Shown: piece after piece, positions 17,514 through 25,375 of the stretch
Layout: each line of letters opens with the position of its first letter
Position numbering within the stretch: position 1 is the stretch's first letter
Source: UBA5078 sp040384465
GTDB lineage: Bacteria > Pseudomonadota > Gammaproteobacteria > Pseudomonadales > Pseudohongiellaceae
Direction of reading: 5' to 3'
DNA length: 64,000 nucleotides
NCBI GenBank assembly: GCA_040384465.1
Contig: JAZKJF010000003.1
Span: 310,001-374,000 of the forward strand
Translations under genes and position numbers: made by a program
The notes under the pieces: generated by a model
Told to the model about the DNA's origin: nothing
What the model saw: only the letters and a program-made list of their open reading frames with translations
Databases searched by the model: none

Positions 17514-18150
17514 TGACTTTCTTTTCGGAGACTGGTGTGGAATAACCCGGCCTCGGCGCCAACAGATGATCCATGCGGCGAGCCTTGGTCAGCAGGTACT
17601 GTTCGTTCTCGGGATTCACGGCACCTTCCAGCGACACGCGCGCGGTCACCCGGATTCCTTCGGCCTGCAACGCTTCCAGCTTCAGTGGATTGTTGGTCAT
17701 CAGGCGCACCGATTTCACTTCCAGATCGTCGAGGATGCGCGCCGCCAGCGAGTACTCGCGCTCATCGGCTTTATGGCCCAGCATCAGATTGGCGTCCACG
17801 GTGTCGTAGCCTTCATCTTGCAGATTGTAAGCGCGCAATTTCTGCAGCAGACCGATGCCGCGCCCTTCCTGCCGCAGATAAACAATCACGCCCAGCCCTT
17901 CGCTGGCCACCATCGCCATGGAGCGGTGCAGCTGTTCGCCGCAATCGCAGCGCTGCGAGCCCATCACGTCCCCGGTGAAGCACTCGGAGTGAATGCGCAC
18001 CAGCACATTTTCGGACTGTGCCAAATCTCCCATACAGAAGGCGAGGTGCTCCTTCTTGTCGACAGTGTTGGTGTAATAGCAAAGCTGGAAATCCCCATAT
18101 TCAGTAGGGATTCGAGCACAAGTCATGCGGGTAACGGATGGTTTTGACAT
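17482..18150 (-). CDS. ribA: GTP cyclohydrolase II
   Basis: A 222-residue enzyme that opens GTP to 2,5-diamino-6-ribosylamino-4(3H)-pyrimidinone 5'-phosphate, formate and pyrophosphate. Zinc ligands are the cysteines in HSECFTGDV and GSQRCDCGEQLH; the catalytic LRQEGRGIGLLQKLRAYNLQ loop and LMTNNPLKLEAL are intact. It heads the leftward operon ribA-RibD_C-MDR-PTPS, not a normal rib operon. It may be a second, pathway-dedicated copy, or serve riboflavin too; the rest of the genome would tell. Confidence 0.93.
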   Translation of the reverse strand: MSKPSVTRMTCARIPTEYGDFQLCYYTNTVDKKEHLAFCMGDLAQSENVLVRIHSECFTGDVMGSQRCDCGEQLHRSMAMVASEGLGVIVYLRQEGRGIGLLQKLRAYNLQDEGYDTVDANLMLGHKADEREYSLAARILDDLEVKSVRLMTNNPLKLEALQAEGIRVTARVSLEGAVNPENEQYLLTKARRMDHLLAPRPGYSTPVSEKKVSEPHAPQSAN

Positions 18151-18276
18151 GGCGGGGAATGTTACGGCGCAGGCCGGTAATAGGCAAGCTGCGGTCCGGT
18201 GTTATGTGACAGTGTTGTGTACGCGGGCTTTTGCATACAATGGCCACCGCATCCACCAGGACTCCTCTGAACCGCC

Positions 18277-19332
18277 GTGACTCCCGATATCACCTTCGCC
18301 ATTCCCGGCAACCTGCAGACCCTCACCGGAGGCTACGGCTATGATCGTCGCCTGATTGCCGGGCTGCAGGCGCTCGGCTTGAGTGTGGCGCACATGCCAC
18401 TCTCAGGAACTTTCCCCGCTCCCGATGCAGCGGCATTGGCAGATGCGGAGTCTCGCTTCGCCGCACTGCCGGACGGCGCCATCGTGATCGCCGACGGGCT
18501 GGCCTTTGGGGTGATGGACGCGATTGCCGAACGTCATGGCGCGCGGCTGCAGATCATCTCCCTCTGTCATCACCCTCTGGCGCTGGAAGCAGGTTTGTCC
18601 GCAGCGCAGGCGCAGCGTCTGCAACTCTCTGAACAGCGCGCGCTGCAAGACGCACGCGCCGTGCTCGTCACCAGCACGCCCACGGCGACTCTGCTGACTC
18701 AACAATTTTCGATCTCTGAGTCAAAAATCACCGTGGCACTGCCCGGCACTGACCAACAACCCTTCGCGGCGTGCAATGGCAATCCACCGGTGCTGCTGAC
18801 TGTGGCGACACTGACGCCGCGCAAGGCGCACGACGTGCTGATCGAGGCACTGGCGCAGATCAGCGAACTGCCCTGGAGTGCACGCTTCGTTGGCGGCATG
18901 GAGTTCGACCCAGTCTGGGCGGCGGCACTGCAGCAGAAAGTGCGTGGCTGCGGCCTGCAGCAACGTATTCATTTCCTCGGCGGGCTGACCACACTGGATC
19001 ACGAATACGACAGCGCCGATCTGTTCGTGCTGCCGTCGTTGTTCGAAGGCTATGGCATGGCCTTCGCCGAAGCCTTGGCGCACGGTCTGCCGGTGGTGGC
19101 GGCGCGCGCGGGAGCAGTCCCCGACGTGGTGCCGGAATCGGCTGGCATTCTGGTGCCGCCGGGAGATGCCGTGGCATTGGCAGAGGCGCTACGTGAACTG
19201 CTGAGCGATCCAGCCCGGCGCGCGACACTGCAGCACGGCGCGCAACAAGCGGCGAGCAAATTGCCCACCTGGACAGACACCGCGCGCATCGTCGCAGCAT
19301 TGATCAACCGGATTCGCAGCAATCATTCGTAG
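18277..19332 (+). CDS. Glycosyltransferase family 4 (GT-B) protein
   Basis: A 351-residue GT-B glycosyltransferase starting at GTG 18277. The acceptor-side domain begins with TFAIPGNLQTLTGGYGYDRR; the donor-side domain has LLTVATLTPRKAHDVLIEAL and the retaining-enzyme EX7E motif in LFEGYGMAFAEALAHGLPVV. It transfers a sugar from an NDP-sugar. It is divergent from ribA across 126 bases, which would allow a shared regulatory region, and is followed 29 bases later by a methyltransferase, so it probably belongs to the pterin-like cluster. Confidence 0.85.
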   Translation: MTPDITFAIPGNLQTLTGGYGYDRRLIAGLQALGLSVAHMPLSGTFPAPDAAALADAESRFAALPDGAIVIADGLAFGVMDAIAERHGARLQIISLCHHPLALEAGLSAAQAQRLQLSEQRALQDARAVLVTSTPTATLLTQQFSISESKITVALPGTDQQPFAACNGNPPVLLTVATLTPRKAHDVLIEALAQISELPWSARFVGGMEFDPVWAAALQQKVRGCGLQQRIHFLGGLTTLDHEYDSADLFVLPSLFEGYGMAFAEALAHGLPVVAARAGAVPDVVPESAGILVPPGDAVALAEALRELLSDPARRATLQHGAQQAASKLPTWTDTARIVAALINRIRSNHS

Positions 19333-19361
19333 CAATCAGCAGGCACAGGAGTAAGGATAGG

Positions 19362-20198
19362 ATGAGTGGATTCTCGGTGGCATGGCTGGACCTGCGCGAA
19401 GGCGCCGACAACGCCGCCCGCGACAAAACGCTGGCGGCACAAGCGCTGGCTTGGCTGACCTCTGACGACGCAGGCGGCATGCCGATCATTGTCGACCTCG
19501 GCTCCGGCACCGGCTCCACGCTCCGCGCGCTGACCCTTGTGGGAGCGAGCCCTGCTCGCGATATTCCCGGGAGCCCAACTCGTGATTTCATCTGGCGCCT
19601 GGTCGACCACGACCCTGCCCTGCTCAACGAAGCACTGCGCCGCCACGGCAAGACCCATGTCATCGAGGACTATGAGGCTGACTTGCTCGACCTCACCACG
19701 CTGCCGCTGACGGGCGCACGTCTGGTGACGGCCTCAGCCCTGTTCGATCTGGTCTCGCTGTCCGTCGTCGACGCCTTGACGACGAGGCTGGTGCAACATC
19801 AAGCGGGGCTCTATGCCGCACTCAACTACGACGGCATCACGCAGTGGAACCCGCCGCACCCGCTCGACGGACACGTGCTGGCAGCTTTCAATCAGGATCA
19901 ACGCCGCGACAAAGGGCTGGGGCTGGCGCTCGGGCCGGACGCTGCCGATTATCTGCAGATGGCACTGAGTCGCGCCGGTTACACGGTGTGGATCGCCGAC
20001 AGCCCCTGGGAACTCGGCCCGGACGACGCGGCACTGGTGCGGGAACTGATCCCCGGCATTGCCAGTGCGGTGGCCGAGGAATACGGACTGGATCGCGAAG
20101 CATTGCAGGAATGGCAGGACTTCAGGCTGGCACATGTCGCCACCGGCCGCTGCGTCGTCGGCCACCAAGACATCCTAGCGCTGCCACGCGCTCTGTAG
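19362..20198 (+). CDS. Class I SAM-dependent methyltransferase, interrupted by a REP half-site
   Basis: A 278-residue methyltransferase-like protein with the SAM motif IIVDLGSGTGSTLRAL and LVDHDPALLNEALRRHG as motif II. Between them sits the insert VGASPARDIPGSPTRDF, encoded by a REP half-palindrome (19538-19562) that has entered the gene in frame. The stop codon TAG is itself part of a second REP (20194-20217). It follows the glycosyltransferase gene and probably modifies the same product. Methyl acceptor unknown. Confidence 0.8.
   Translation: MSGFSVAWLDLREGADNAARDKTLAAQALAWLTSDDAGGMPIIVDLGSGTGSTLRALTLVGASPARDIPGSPTRDFIWRLVDHDPALLNEALRRHGKTHVIEDYEADLLDLTTLPLTGARLVTASALFDLVSLSVVDALTTRLVQHQAGLYAALNYDGITQWNPPHPLDGHVLAAFNQDQRRDKGLGLALGPDAADYLQMALSRAGYTVWIADSPWELGPDDAALVRELIPGIASAVAEEYGLDREALQEWQDFRLAHVATGRCVVGHQDILALPRAL
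19538..19562 (+). repeat. REP half-site inside the methyltransferase gene
   Basis: These 25 bases match one arm of the cca REP at 24 of 25 positions (GTGG instead of GTAG). A second, degenerate direct copy follows at about 19569. It adds roughly 15 residues between the SAM motif and motif II. Confidence 0.75.
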
Positions 20199-20267
20199 GA
20201 GCCTGTCCTGCAGGCGACGAGGCTAAGTGTTGCCTCGAAGAGATCGCCTGCAGGGCAGGCTCCTACA
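20194..20267. repeat. REP palindrome supplying the stop codons of two convergent genes
   Basis: Arms 20194-20217 and 20244-20267 (TGTAGGAGCCTGTCCTGCAG plus GCGA) are inverted copies with one G/A difference and a 26-base loop. The TAG in the left arm ends the methyltransferase; the complementary CTA in the right arm is the TAG of the leftward sulfatase-like gene. It may also act as a bidirectional transcription barrier. Confidence 0.88.
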
Positions 20268-21900
20268 GTACAGAAAACGCCTCAATAAACCTGTCCCGCA
20301 CCTCGTCCATGCGCCACACCGGCGCATCGTCGGCCGGCAGCATGCCGTCGGTCCACTGCCAGTCCGCCACCGCTTCCAGCACCTTGGGATCTTTGGCGAT
20401 CAGATGCACCAGCACATCGCGGTTCTCTGTCTCGTCGGTGACATAGGGCATCGGTTGATGATCGCCCAGAATCAGCATCACCAGATTCTCATCACCGAAG
20501 GTAGTGGCATAGGAGACCAATGTCTGCAGCTCGTAGTCGATTGTCCCGCGATAGTGGTCCAGCACTCGCTGCCGCTCCTGCCACACCACTTCGGGTGGAT
20601 CATCCGAAGTCGCCTGCTCGTTGAACTCGGAGCCATCGCCCACCGCGCGCCAATCAATCAGCTCCGGCACCGGGGTCCACGGGGCATGGGAAGAAATCAG
20701 CGCGATCTCTGCCATCACTGGCTGGCGCTCACCTGGCGTGCGCTCCAGTTTCTGAAACTGCGCCAGCGTGAATTGATCCGGCATCGTCACGTAGTTGAAA
20801 GGCTTACCCTGATAAGCCAGCTCGCGCGCATCGTAGACGTGGTCATAACCAAAATACTGCCCCTCGGGCCACGCCATGGTGATAGCAGGCATGACACCTA
20901 GAGTGCGCCACCCGGCACGATTGAACAGCCGCACCAGCGACGGCCGCTCGCTGATCATCAGGCTGTCATAACGAATCTGGCTGTCTATCCACATGCCCGA
21001 CAGCGCCGTGCCATGCGCCAGCCAGCTGATGCCACCGACGGTGGGCGATGTGAGAAAACCACTGCGTGCCTCGAAGCCCTGAGCCTCCAGAGTCGCAGTC
21101 GCCTGCTGTAGCGCGGGCCGGATGAAGGGAGAGTAATGCTCACTGTCGATGACGATGCGGCCATAAGACTCCACGAACACCACCAGCACATCCTTGCCAC
21201 GCAGCGCGCCGAACAGGGACTCGCCGGGCACATCCGCATAAGCGTCGATATTCACGACCTCGCGGAACGAGCGCAGCTCCGCCAGACTGGTACGAGTGTT
21301 GGAGACATGCATCGCCAGCTGATCATAAAAATATTTGGAGACACGCGGCACGCCTGTGAAGAACAGCCCCGTCCACAGCACCAACCCGGCCAAAAGCACG
21401 ACACCAGCGCGCTGCGGCGGCACCAACAATAGAAGCGCTCTCGCCCGACCCAGCGCGAACCAACTCAACAGAATGATGACGACCGCCAGCGCCGCCAGCA
21501 GAATCGACGCCACCACGGCCCCGATCAAGCCGATCGAGGTCGTCAGCAGGTGGAATCCATCAGCGAGCAAATAGGTATCCAGCACGGGGTTGAAAGGCCG
21601 CGCGAACACCATGAAGGCCGACATATCGGCAATCCGGAAGATGACACCCGCCCCCAAGAGCAGCGCCGCCAACCAACGGATGACGAGTCCGCTGTGCCCC
21701 GGCACCAGCAGGAGCAGCCCAAACACGAAAACTTCCAACGGCAGATAGGCGAAAGACAGCGGCGTGACCCAGCTCAGGCGGTTGGGAATCACGAAGGCCG
21801 CGAAGAGGAAAGTAAGGGCCAGCACGGTCAGGGCGATCTGCCACAGTCTGCGCTGCGCGGTTACGGTCTCAGTTCGAGCAGAGGAATCAGTGGAGTGCAT
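20263..21900 (-). CDS. Membrane sulfatase/LTA synthase-like (alkaline phosphatase superfamily) protein
   Basis: A 545-residue protein starting at ATG 21900. About five hydrophobic helices in the first ~190 residues anchor a periplasmic alkaline-phosphatase-superfamily domain: VLVVFVESYGRIVIDSEHYS (first metal site), a TSPTVGGISWLAHGTALSG stretch holding the likely nucleophile Thr, and VMLILGDHQPMPYVT (last metal site). Such enzymes move phosphoglycerol or phosphoethanolamine groups or cleave sulfate or phosphate esters at the outer membrane face. It ends within a REP and faces the methyltransferase gene, suggesting cluster membership. Confidence 0.82.
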   Translation of the reverse strand: MHSTDSSARTETVTAQRRLWQIALTVLALTFLFAAFVIPNRLSWVTPLSFAYLPLEVFVFGLLLLVPGHSGLVIRWLAALLLGAGVIFRIADMSAFMVFARPFNPVLDTYLLADGFHLLTTSIGLIGAVVASILLAALAVVIILLSWFALGRARALLLLVPPQRAGVVLLAGLVLWTGLFFTGVPRVSKYFYDQLAMHVSNTRTSLAELRSFREVVNIDAYADVPGESLFGALRGKDVLVVFVESYGRIVIDSEHYSPFIRPALQQATATLEAQGFEARSGFLTSPTVGGISWLAHGTALSGMWIDSQIRYDSLMISERPSLVRLFNRAGWRTLGVMPAITMAWPEGQYFGYDHVYDARELAYQGKPFNYVTMPDQFTLAQFQKLERTPGERQPVMAEIALISSHAPWTPVPELIDWRAVGDGSEFNEQATSDDPPEVVWQERQRVLDHYRGTIDYELQTLVSYATTFGDENLVMLILGDHQPMPYVTDETENRDVLVHLIAKDPKVLEAVADWQWTDGMLPADDAPVWRMDEVRDRFIEAFSVL

Positions 21901-22140
21901 ACGAGAGACTTCTATGGGCAATGACAGAGAAAATGGCCGGACGCCACTATCGCCGGGCGGGTTGCGGGGTGTCAAATGGATATGCAGTCAAGACATAGTT
22001 CGATTGCATACTGCTCCCTAGTGAAGTAACCTTTTTCCTGGCGTTATCTTTGCGCGTCAACAAACCTCACACCTCTCTTCCCATAACACTCAACATTCGG
22101 CTGCCACTCTCGTTTGCAGGCAACCTTTGTCCCGGAATTG

Positions 22141-24117
22141 ATGAAAATGAAATTCAGAAAGGGCAATTTGCTTCGCTTTTTTTCCATGCCGACCGCACCA
22201 ATGATGATCAGATCAAGCATTGTCTTGCTGTTATGTCTGGCGGCCGCGCCAGGCTGGGCGAAGCAGGCTCAGTTCGCGGAAGGTGTGCTGACGATCGACA
22301 CCGTCAACTACAACAACGCTACCTATCAGACTCAACTCGTTCCAGTCGCCGGCAGTAATCCCATCGCCTTCATCCTGACTGCCGCGCAAGCGGTGTCCAC
22401 CACCACGGACCCGGCCGCGACTGTCGTCGGCACGACGCTGACAATTCCGAACGTCCTCGTCAATGACACGGAGCGGCTCAGCGTCAAGATGATGCTCGTT
22501 GGACAGAATCCTGTGCGTTTCCAGGTGCTCAGCTATTCGTCACTGCGTAATGTGACACTCGACACGGCTAACCAGACCTTGACGCCCGGTAAAGCGTTTT
22601 ATGTGAAGTATTCTGGCGGGGCGCTGAGCGCCAGCAAGATCAAGCTGAGTATGGGTTCCTCTGCTGTTGCCACTCATGTGGTGGACAACGTCATTGCAGT
22701 CACTGTGCCAGTTGGCATGCAAGGCAACCAAACGCTGTCCATCGAACTCGATGGCGACACTTTCCGTTTGCCCCTGACAATCGAGCCCGGCGTTGCCGTG
22801 GTCAATCCCAAGAGCTATGTGGGCAGTTTCATCAACACCCTTGCCCTCGATCTGCAAAGACTTGGATTACCTGCGGACCTGCTCGATCAAAATGCTTTGT
22901 CTGCACAACTGGCATCGATGACTGAGTCCGACGCGCAGCAGGCGGCACTCTTGATCCGTGAAAATATCGCCGCCCTCTCTGCTCTGACGAGTCAATTGCA
23001 AGGTCAGGCGCTGGCGTTATCGATCTTCACACCGACAGCAAACCTTTCGGAATGTGAGCGGCTCATGGTGAACTACCTGCGGGCAACCAGTGTGATGTCC
23101 GCGAGTATCGGCGTCGTTGTCGTAGGAGGCGTCGCCGCTACTGCGCTGCCATTATCAGGTCCGTTTGCGCTGGCTGCCGCCGTCGCTACCGCGTCGGCTA
23201 TCGTCTCCGGGGAGCTGGCAGCCCAGTATCAAGACAGGTTGCTGAGTCTGTCGTGCCTGCATGTCGAAAATGCGACCATCGGCACTGTCCAGGAACTGCG
23301 CAGCGAAGTCACCGTCGCGCAGACGCTCAATGTTTATGAAAGCCGGGCACAGTCGATTCGCATAACCGAATTGCAGCGACTAGCCAATCAAGAGGTACGC
23401 GGTGATTTCCTTTCGGCAAGCACTACTGTCAAGGCGAGTCTGGAACGGCTGAAATCATTGCTGACCTCACTGGGGTTCTCTGCCAGCAGCAGGTTGCAAG
23501 TCACCGTGAAGAATCTGATGACCAGGCTCAAGACTGACGACAGTCAGCAAATCTCCACCAATTCTCACAAGTTTTCCATCCGCGCCATTTCGGACTCGCG
23601 CGTCAGCGGTTCTGTCCTGACATCGGCGTCCGGTGCTCTGACGCTGCTGCTCGACCGCAAGGACACCGACATGCCCGAGGGGCAGAGCATCAGCTTCACG
23701 ATCGAGCTTTACAACTCGGTCGACGACGTCAGCATCAAGGTGCCCGTCAAGCTGAACGGCGCCTCGATGCTGGAAGACCTCAAGTTAGCGGTGGTTGGCC
23801 GATGGAAAGTCACCCGCACAGACAACGGCACTGTCTATGACCTGGAGCTGCGGCAAGGCGGGACGGGCGTTTACCTGCTACCTGGACCCACGTGCCCCAA
23901 CGGCGTGACAACTCCAACAGGCTGCGAATATAAGACGACCTGGACCATCACCAAGTCAGGCACCAAGTACCTCTTGTTCGACCATGGTTTCTGGCACCCC
24001 GGCTACAACGACCCGGCACTCGGCGACCGCACCTCTCTCACGCTCCCGCTAACGGGTTTTGTCACTCACGAGATCGGCAATGTGGCAAACGTGGCAATAC
24101 GCTACGTGAAACAGTAA
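22141..24117 (+). CDS. Exported protein of unknown function
   Basis: About 658 residues; the start is uncertain because no clear ribosome-binding site precedes any of the candidate ATGs at 22141, 22147 or 22201. A hydrophobic stretch (MMIRSSIVLLLCLAAAPGWA) is a probable Sec signal. Residues ~50-240 look beta-rich and Ig-like, with repeated TLTPGKAFYVKYSGG and LSIELDGDTFRLPLTIEPG; the middle has a hydrophobic Ala/Val/Gly segment (about 330-370), then a helical region. I do not recognise a family. It precedes tRNA-Ile2 and has an 11-bp stem right after its stop. Confidence 0.7.
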   Translation: MKMKFRKGNLLRFFSMPTAPMMIRSSIVLLLCLAAAPGWAKQAQFAEGVLTIDTVNYNNATYQTQLVPVAGSNPIAFILTAAQAVSTTTDPAATVVGTTLTIPNVLVNDTERLSVKMMLVGQNPVRFQVLSYSSLRNVTLDTANQTLTPGKAFYVKYSGGALSASKIKLSMGSSAVATHVVDNVIAVTVPVGMQGNQTLSIELDGDTFRLPLTIEPGVAVVNPKSYVGSFINTLALDLQRLGLPADLLDQNALSAQLASMTESDAQQAALLIRENIAALSALTSQLQGQALALSIFTPTANLSECERLMVNYLRATSVMSASIGVVVVGGVAATALPLSGPFALAAAVATASAIVSGELAAQYQDRLLSLSCLHVENATIGTVQELRSEVTVAQTLNVYESRAQSIRITELQRLANQEVRGDFLSASTTVKASLERLKSLLTSLGFSASSRLQVTVKNLMTRLKTDDSQQISTNSHKFSIRAISDSRVSGSVLTSASGALTLLLDRKDTDMPEGQSISFTIELYNSVDDVSIKVPVKLNGASMLEDLKLAVVGRWKVTRTDNGTVYDLELRQGGTGVYLLPGPTCPNGVTTPTGCEYKTTWTITKSGTKYLLFDHGFWHPGYNDPALGDRTSLTLPLTGFVTHEIGNVANVAIRYVKQ

Positions 24118-24126
24118 TGGTCCGTG

Positions 24127-24156
24127 CAGCCTGCCGCCTCCACATGCGGCAGGCTG
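24127..24156. terminator. Strong hairpin between the exported protein gene and tRNA-Ile2
   Basis: CAGCCTGCCGC (24127-24137) pairs perfectly with 24146-24156 around an 8-base loop. No T tract follows, so it is either an attenuator-like structure or a weak terminator; its 3' arm touches the predicted tRNA -35 element. Confidence 0.5.
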
Positions 24157-24183
24157 GCAAGTTTCCTGCCGTGCCCTTATAAT
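24154..24183 (+). promoter_or_regulatory. Predicted promoter of tRNA-Ile2
   Basis: TATAAT at 24178-24183 with CTGGCA 18 bases upstream (24154-24159). It is the same hexamer pair and spacing as upstream of rpoD. The tRNA begins 15 bases after the -10 element. Confidence 0.6.
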
Positions 24184-24198
24184 CCCGCCCCTCAAGAA

Positions 24199-24380
<182 letters not shown>

Positions 24381-24439
24381 ATTCAAACCATCCTAACGCG
24401 GGCGGCTTCTTAGCTCCTTGTGCGGGATTTGTCGTTAGC

Positions 24440-25366
24440 CTACCGAGACCGTATGACTAGCTCCGCTGCCACGGGATAATGGTCCGACGGCCATCGCCCG
24501 TCCACGCTGTGTAGTACCGTAACGGCTCGCTCCACTGTGACGGGCCCGCCGACCAGAACCCAGTCGATACGGCCATCGCGCCCCTCCGGCGGTGGGCCAA
24601 AACCGTTCGACGTCAGTGGCGGTCCCTCCTGCTTTTCTGCGACTACCCAGGCATCCCTGAGGCCATCGCTCGTCGCGGCATGCCACGTCTCGCTTGTTTC
24701 TGCGATGGCGTTAAAGTCACCCATGACCACTACCGCGCTCTCGGGAGGATGTTGCGCGATGTGCGCATTGATCTGCTCTGCGGACTGGATCTGACGCGGG
24801 CCGCCACGTATCGTGAAATGCGTGTTGTAGACGTACAACTGTCGGTGACTCTCGAGATGGTGGAAGCGAGCCCAGGTGACTATGCGGGAGACCCGACCAG
24901 GTTGAGCAGGCGGATTCGGATCGTCCGCAAGCCAGAACGTGCCAGATTCTATCGGAACCAGCACCTCGTGCTTGTAGAAGATCGGAGTCGCCTCGCTCAG
25001 CTCGACGCCTCCGTTCAAACCACGGTCGACGCCCAACCATCGGTACTCGGGCATTTCCGACTGGAGAAAGTCAATCTGCACCGTGAGAGCCTCCTGGAGA
25101 CCGAGGACGTCCGGGTCGAAGGCTCGCATGGTCTCGACCACAAGCTCTTTGCGCATTGGCCAAATGTTGTCGCCGTCTTGTCCAATCGCAGTTCGAATAT
25201 TGAATGTCATCACGTCGAGTTCGAAGGACGTGTCATCCGCTTCTGCTTGCTGGGCAAAGAGCGTCATCGGACTGGCAAATAGTACGATCACAGTCAGGAT
25301 ATGGACAGCGAATCGATACCGGGTGCGCTTCACGGATACTTTTTCATTACAGTGGAAACGCCTCAT
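24440..25366 (-). CDS. Exported endonuclease/exonuclease/phosphatase-family hydrolase
   Basis: A 308-residue protein with a signal peptide (hydrophobic core FAVHILTVIVLFASPMTLFA). The EEP fold motifs are complete: MTFNIR, LQE with the metal glutamate, YNTHF, VVMGDFNA, and SDHYPV near the end. Family members include DNase I-like nucleases, sphingomyelinases and inositol phosphatases; the export signal suggests an extracytoplasmic target. It starts 9 bases after the stop of the M10 protease gene, forming a two-gene leftward operon in the island. Substrate unknown. Confidence 0.85.
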   Translation of the reverse strand: MRRFHCNEKVSVKRTRYRFAVHILTVIVLFASPMTLFAQQAEADDTSFELDVMTFNIRTAIGQDGDNIWPMRKELVVETMRAFDPDVLGLQEALTVQIDFLQSEMPEYRWLGVDRGLNGGVELSEATPIFYKHEVLVPIESGTFWLADDPNPPAQPGRVSRIVTWARFHHLESHRQLYVYNTHFTIRGGPRQIQSAEQINAHIAQHPPESAVVVMGDFNAIAETSETWHAATSDGLRDAWVVAEKQEGPPLTSNGFGPPPEGRDGRIDWVLVGGPVTVERAVTVLHSVDGRWPSDHYPVAAELVIRSR

Positions 25367-25375
25367 GCACGAACC

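Noticed and set aside
24393..24438. CTAACG...CGTTAG spacing resembling an integron attC site
   Set aside because: Only the outer six bases pair; the interior does not fold like an attC, the R' and R'' consensus is incomplete and no integron integrase is present.
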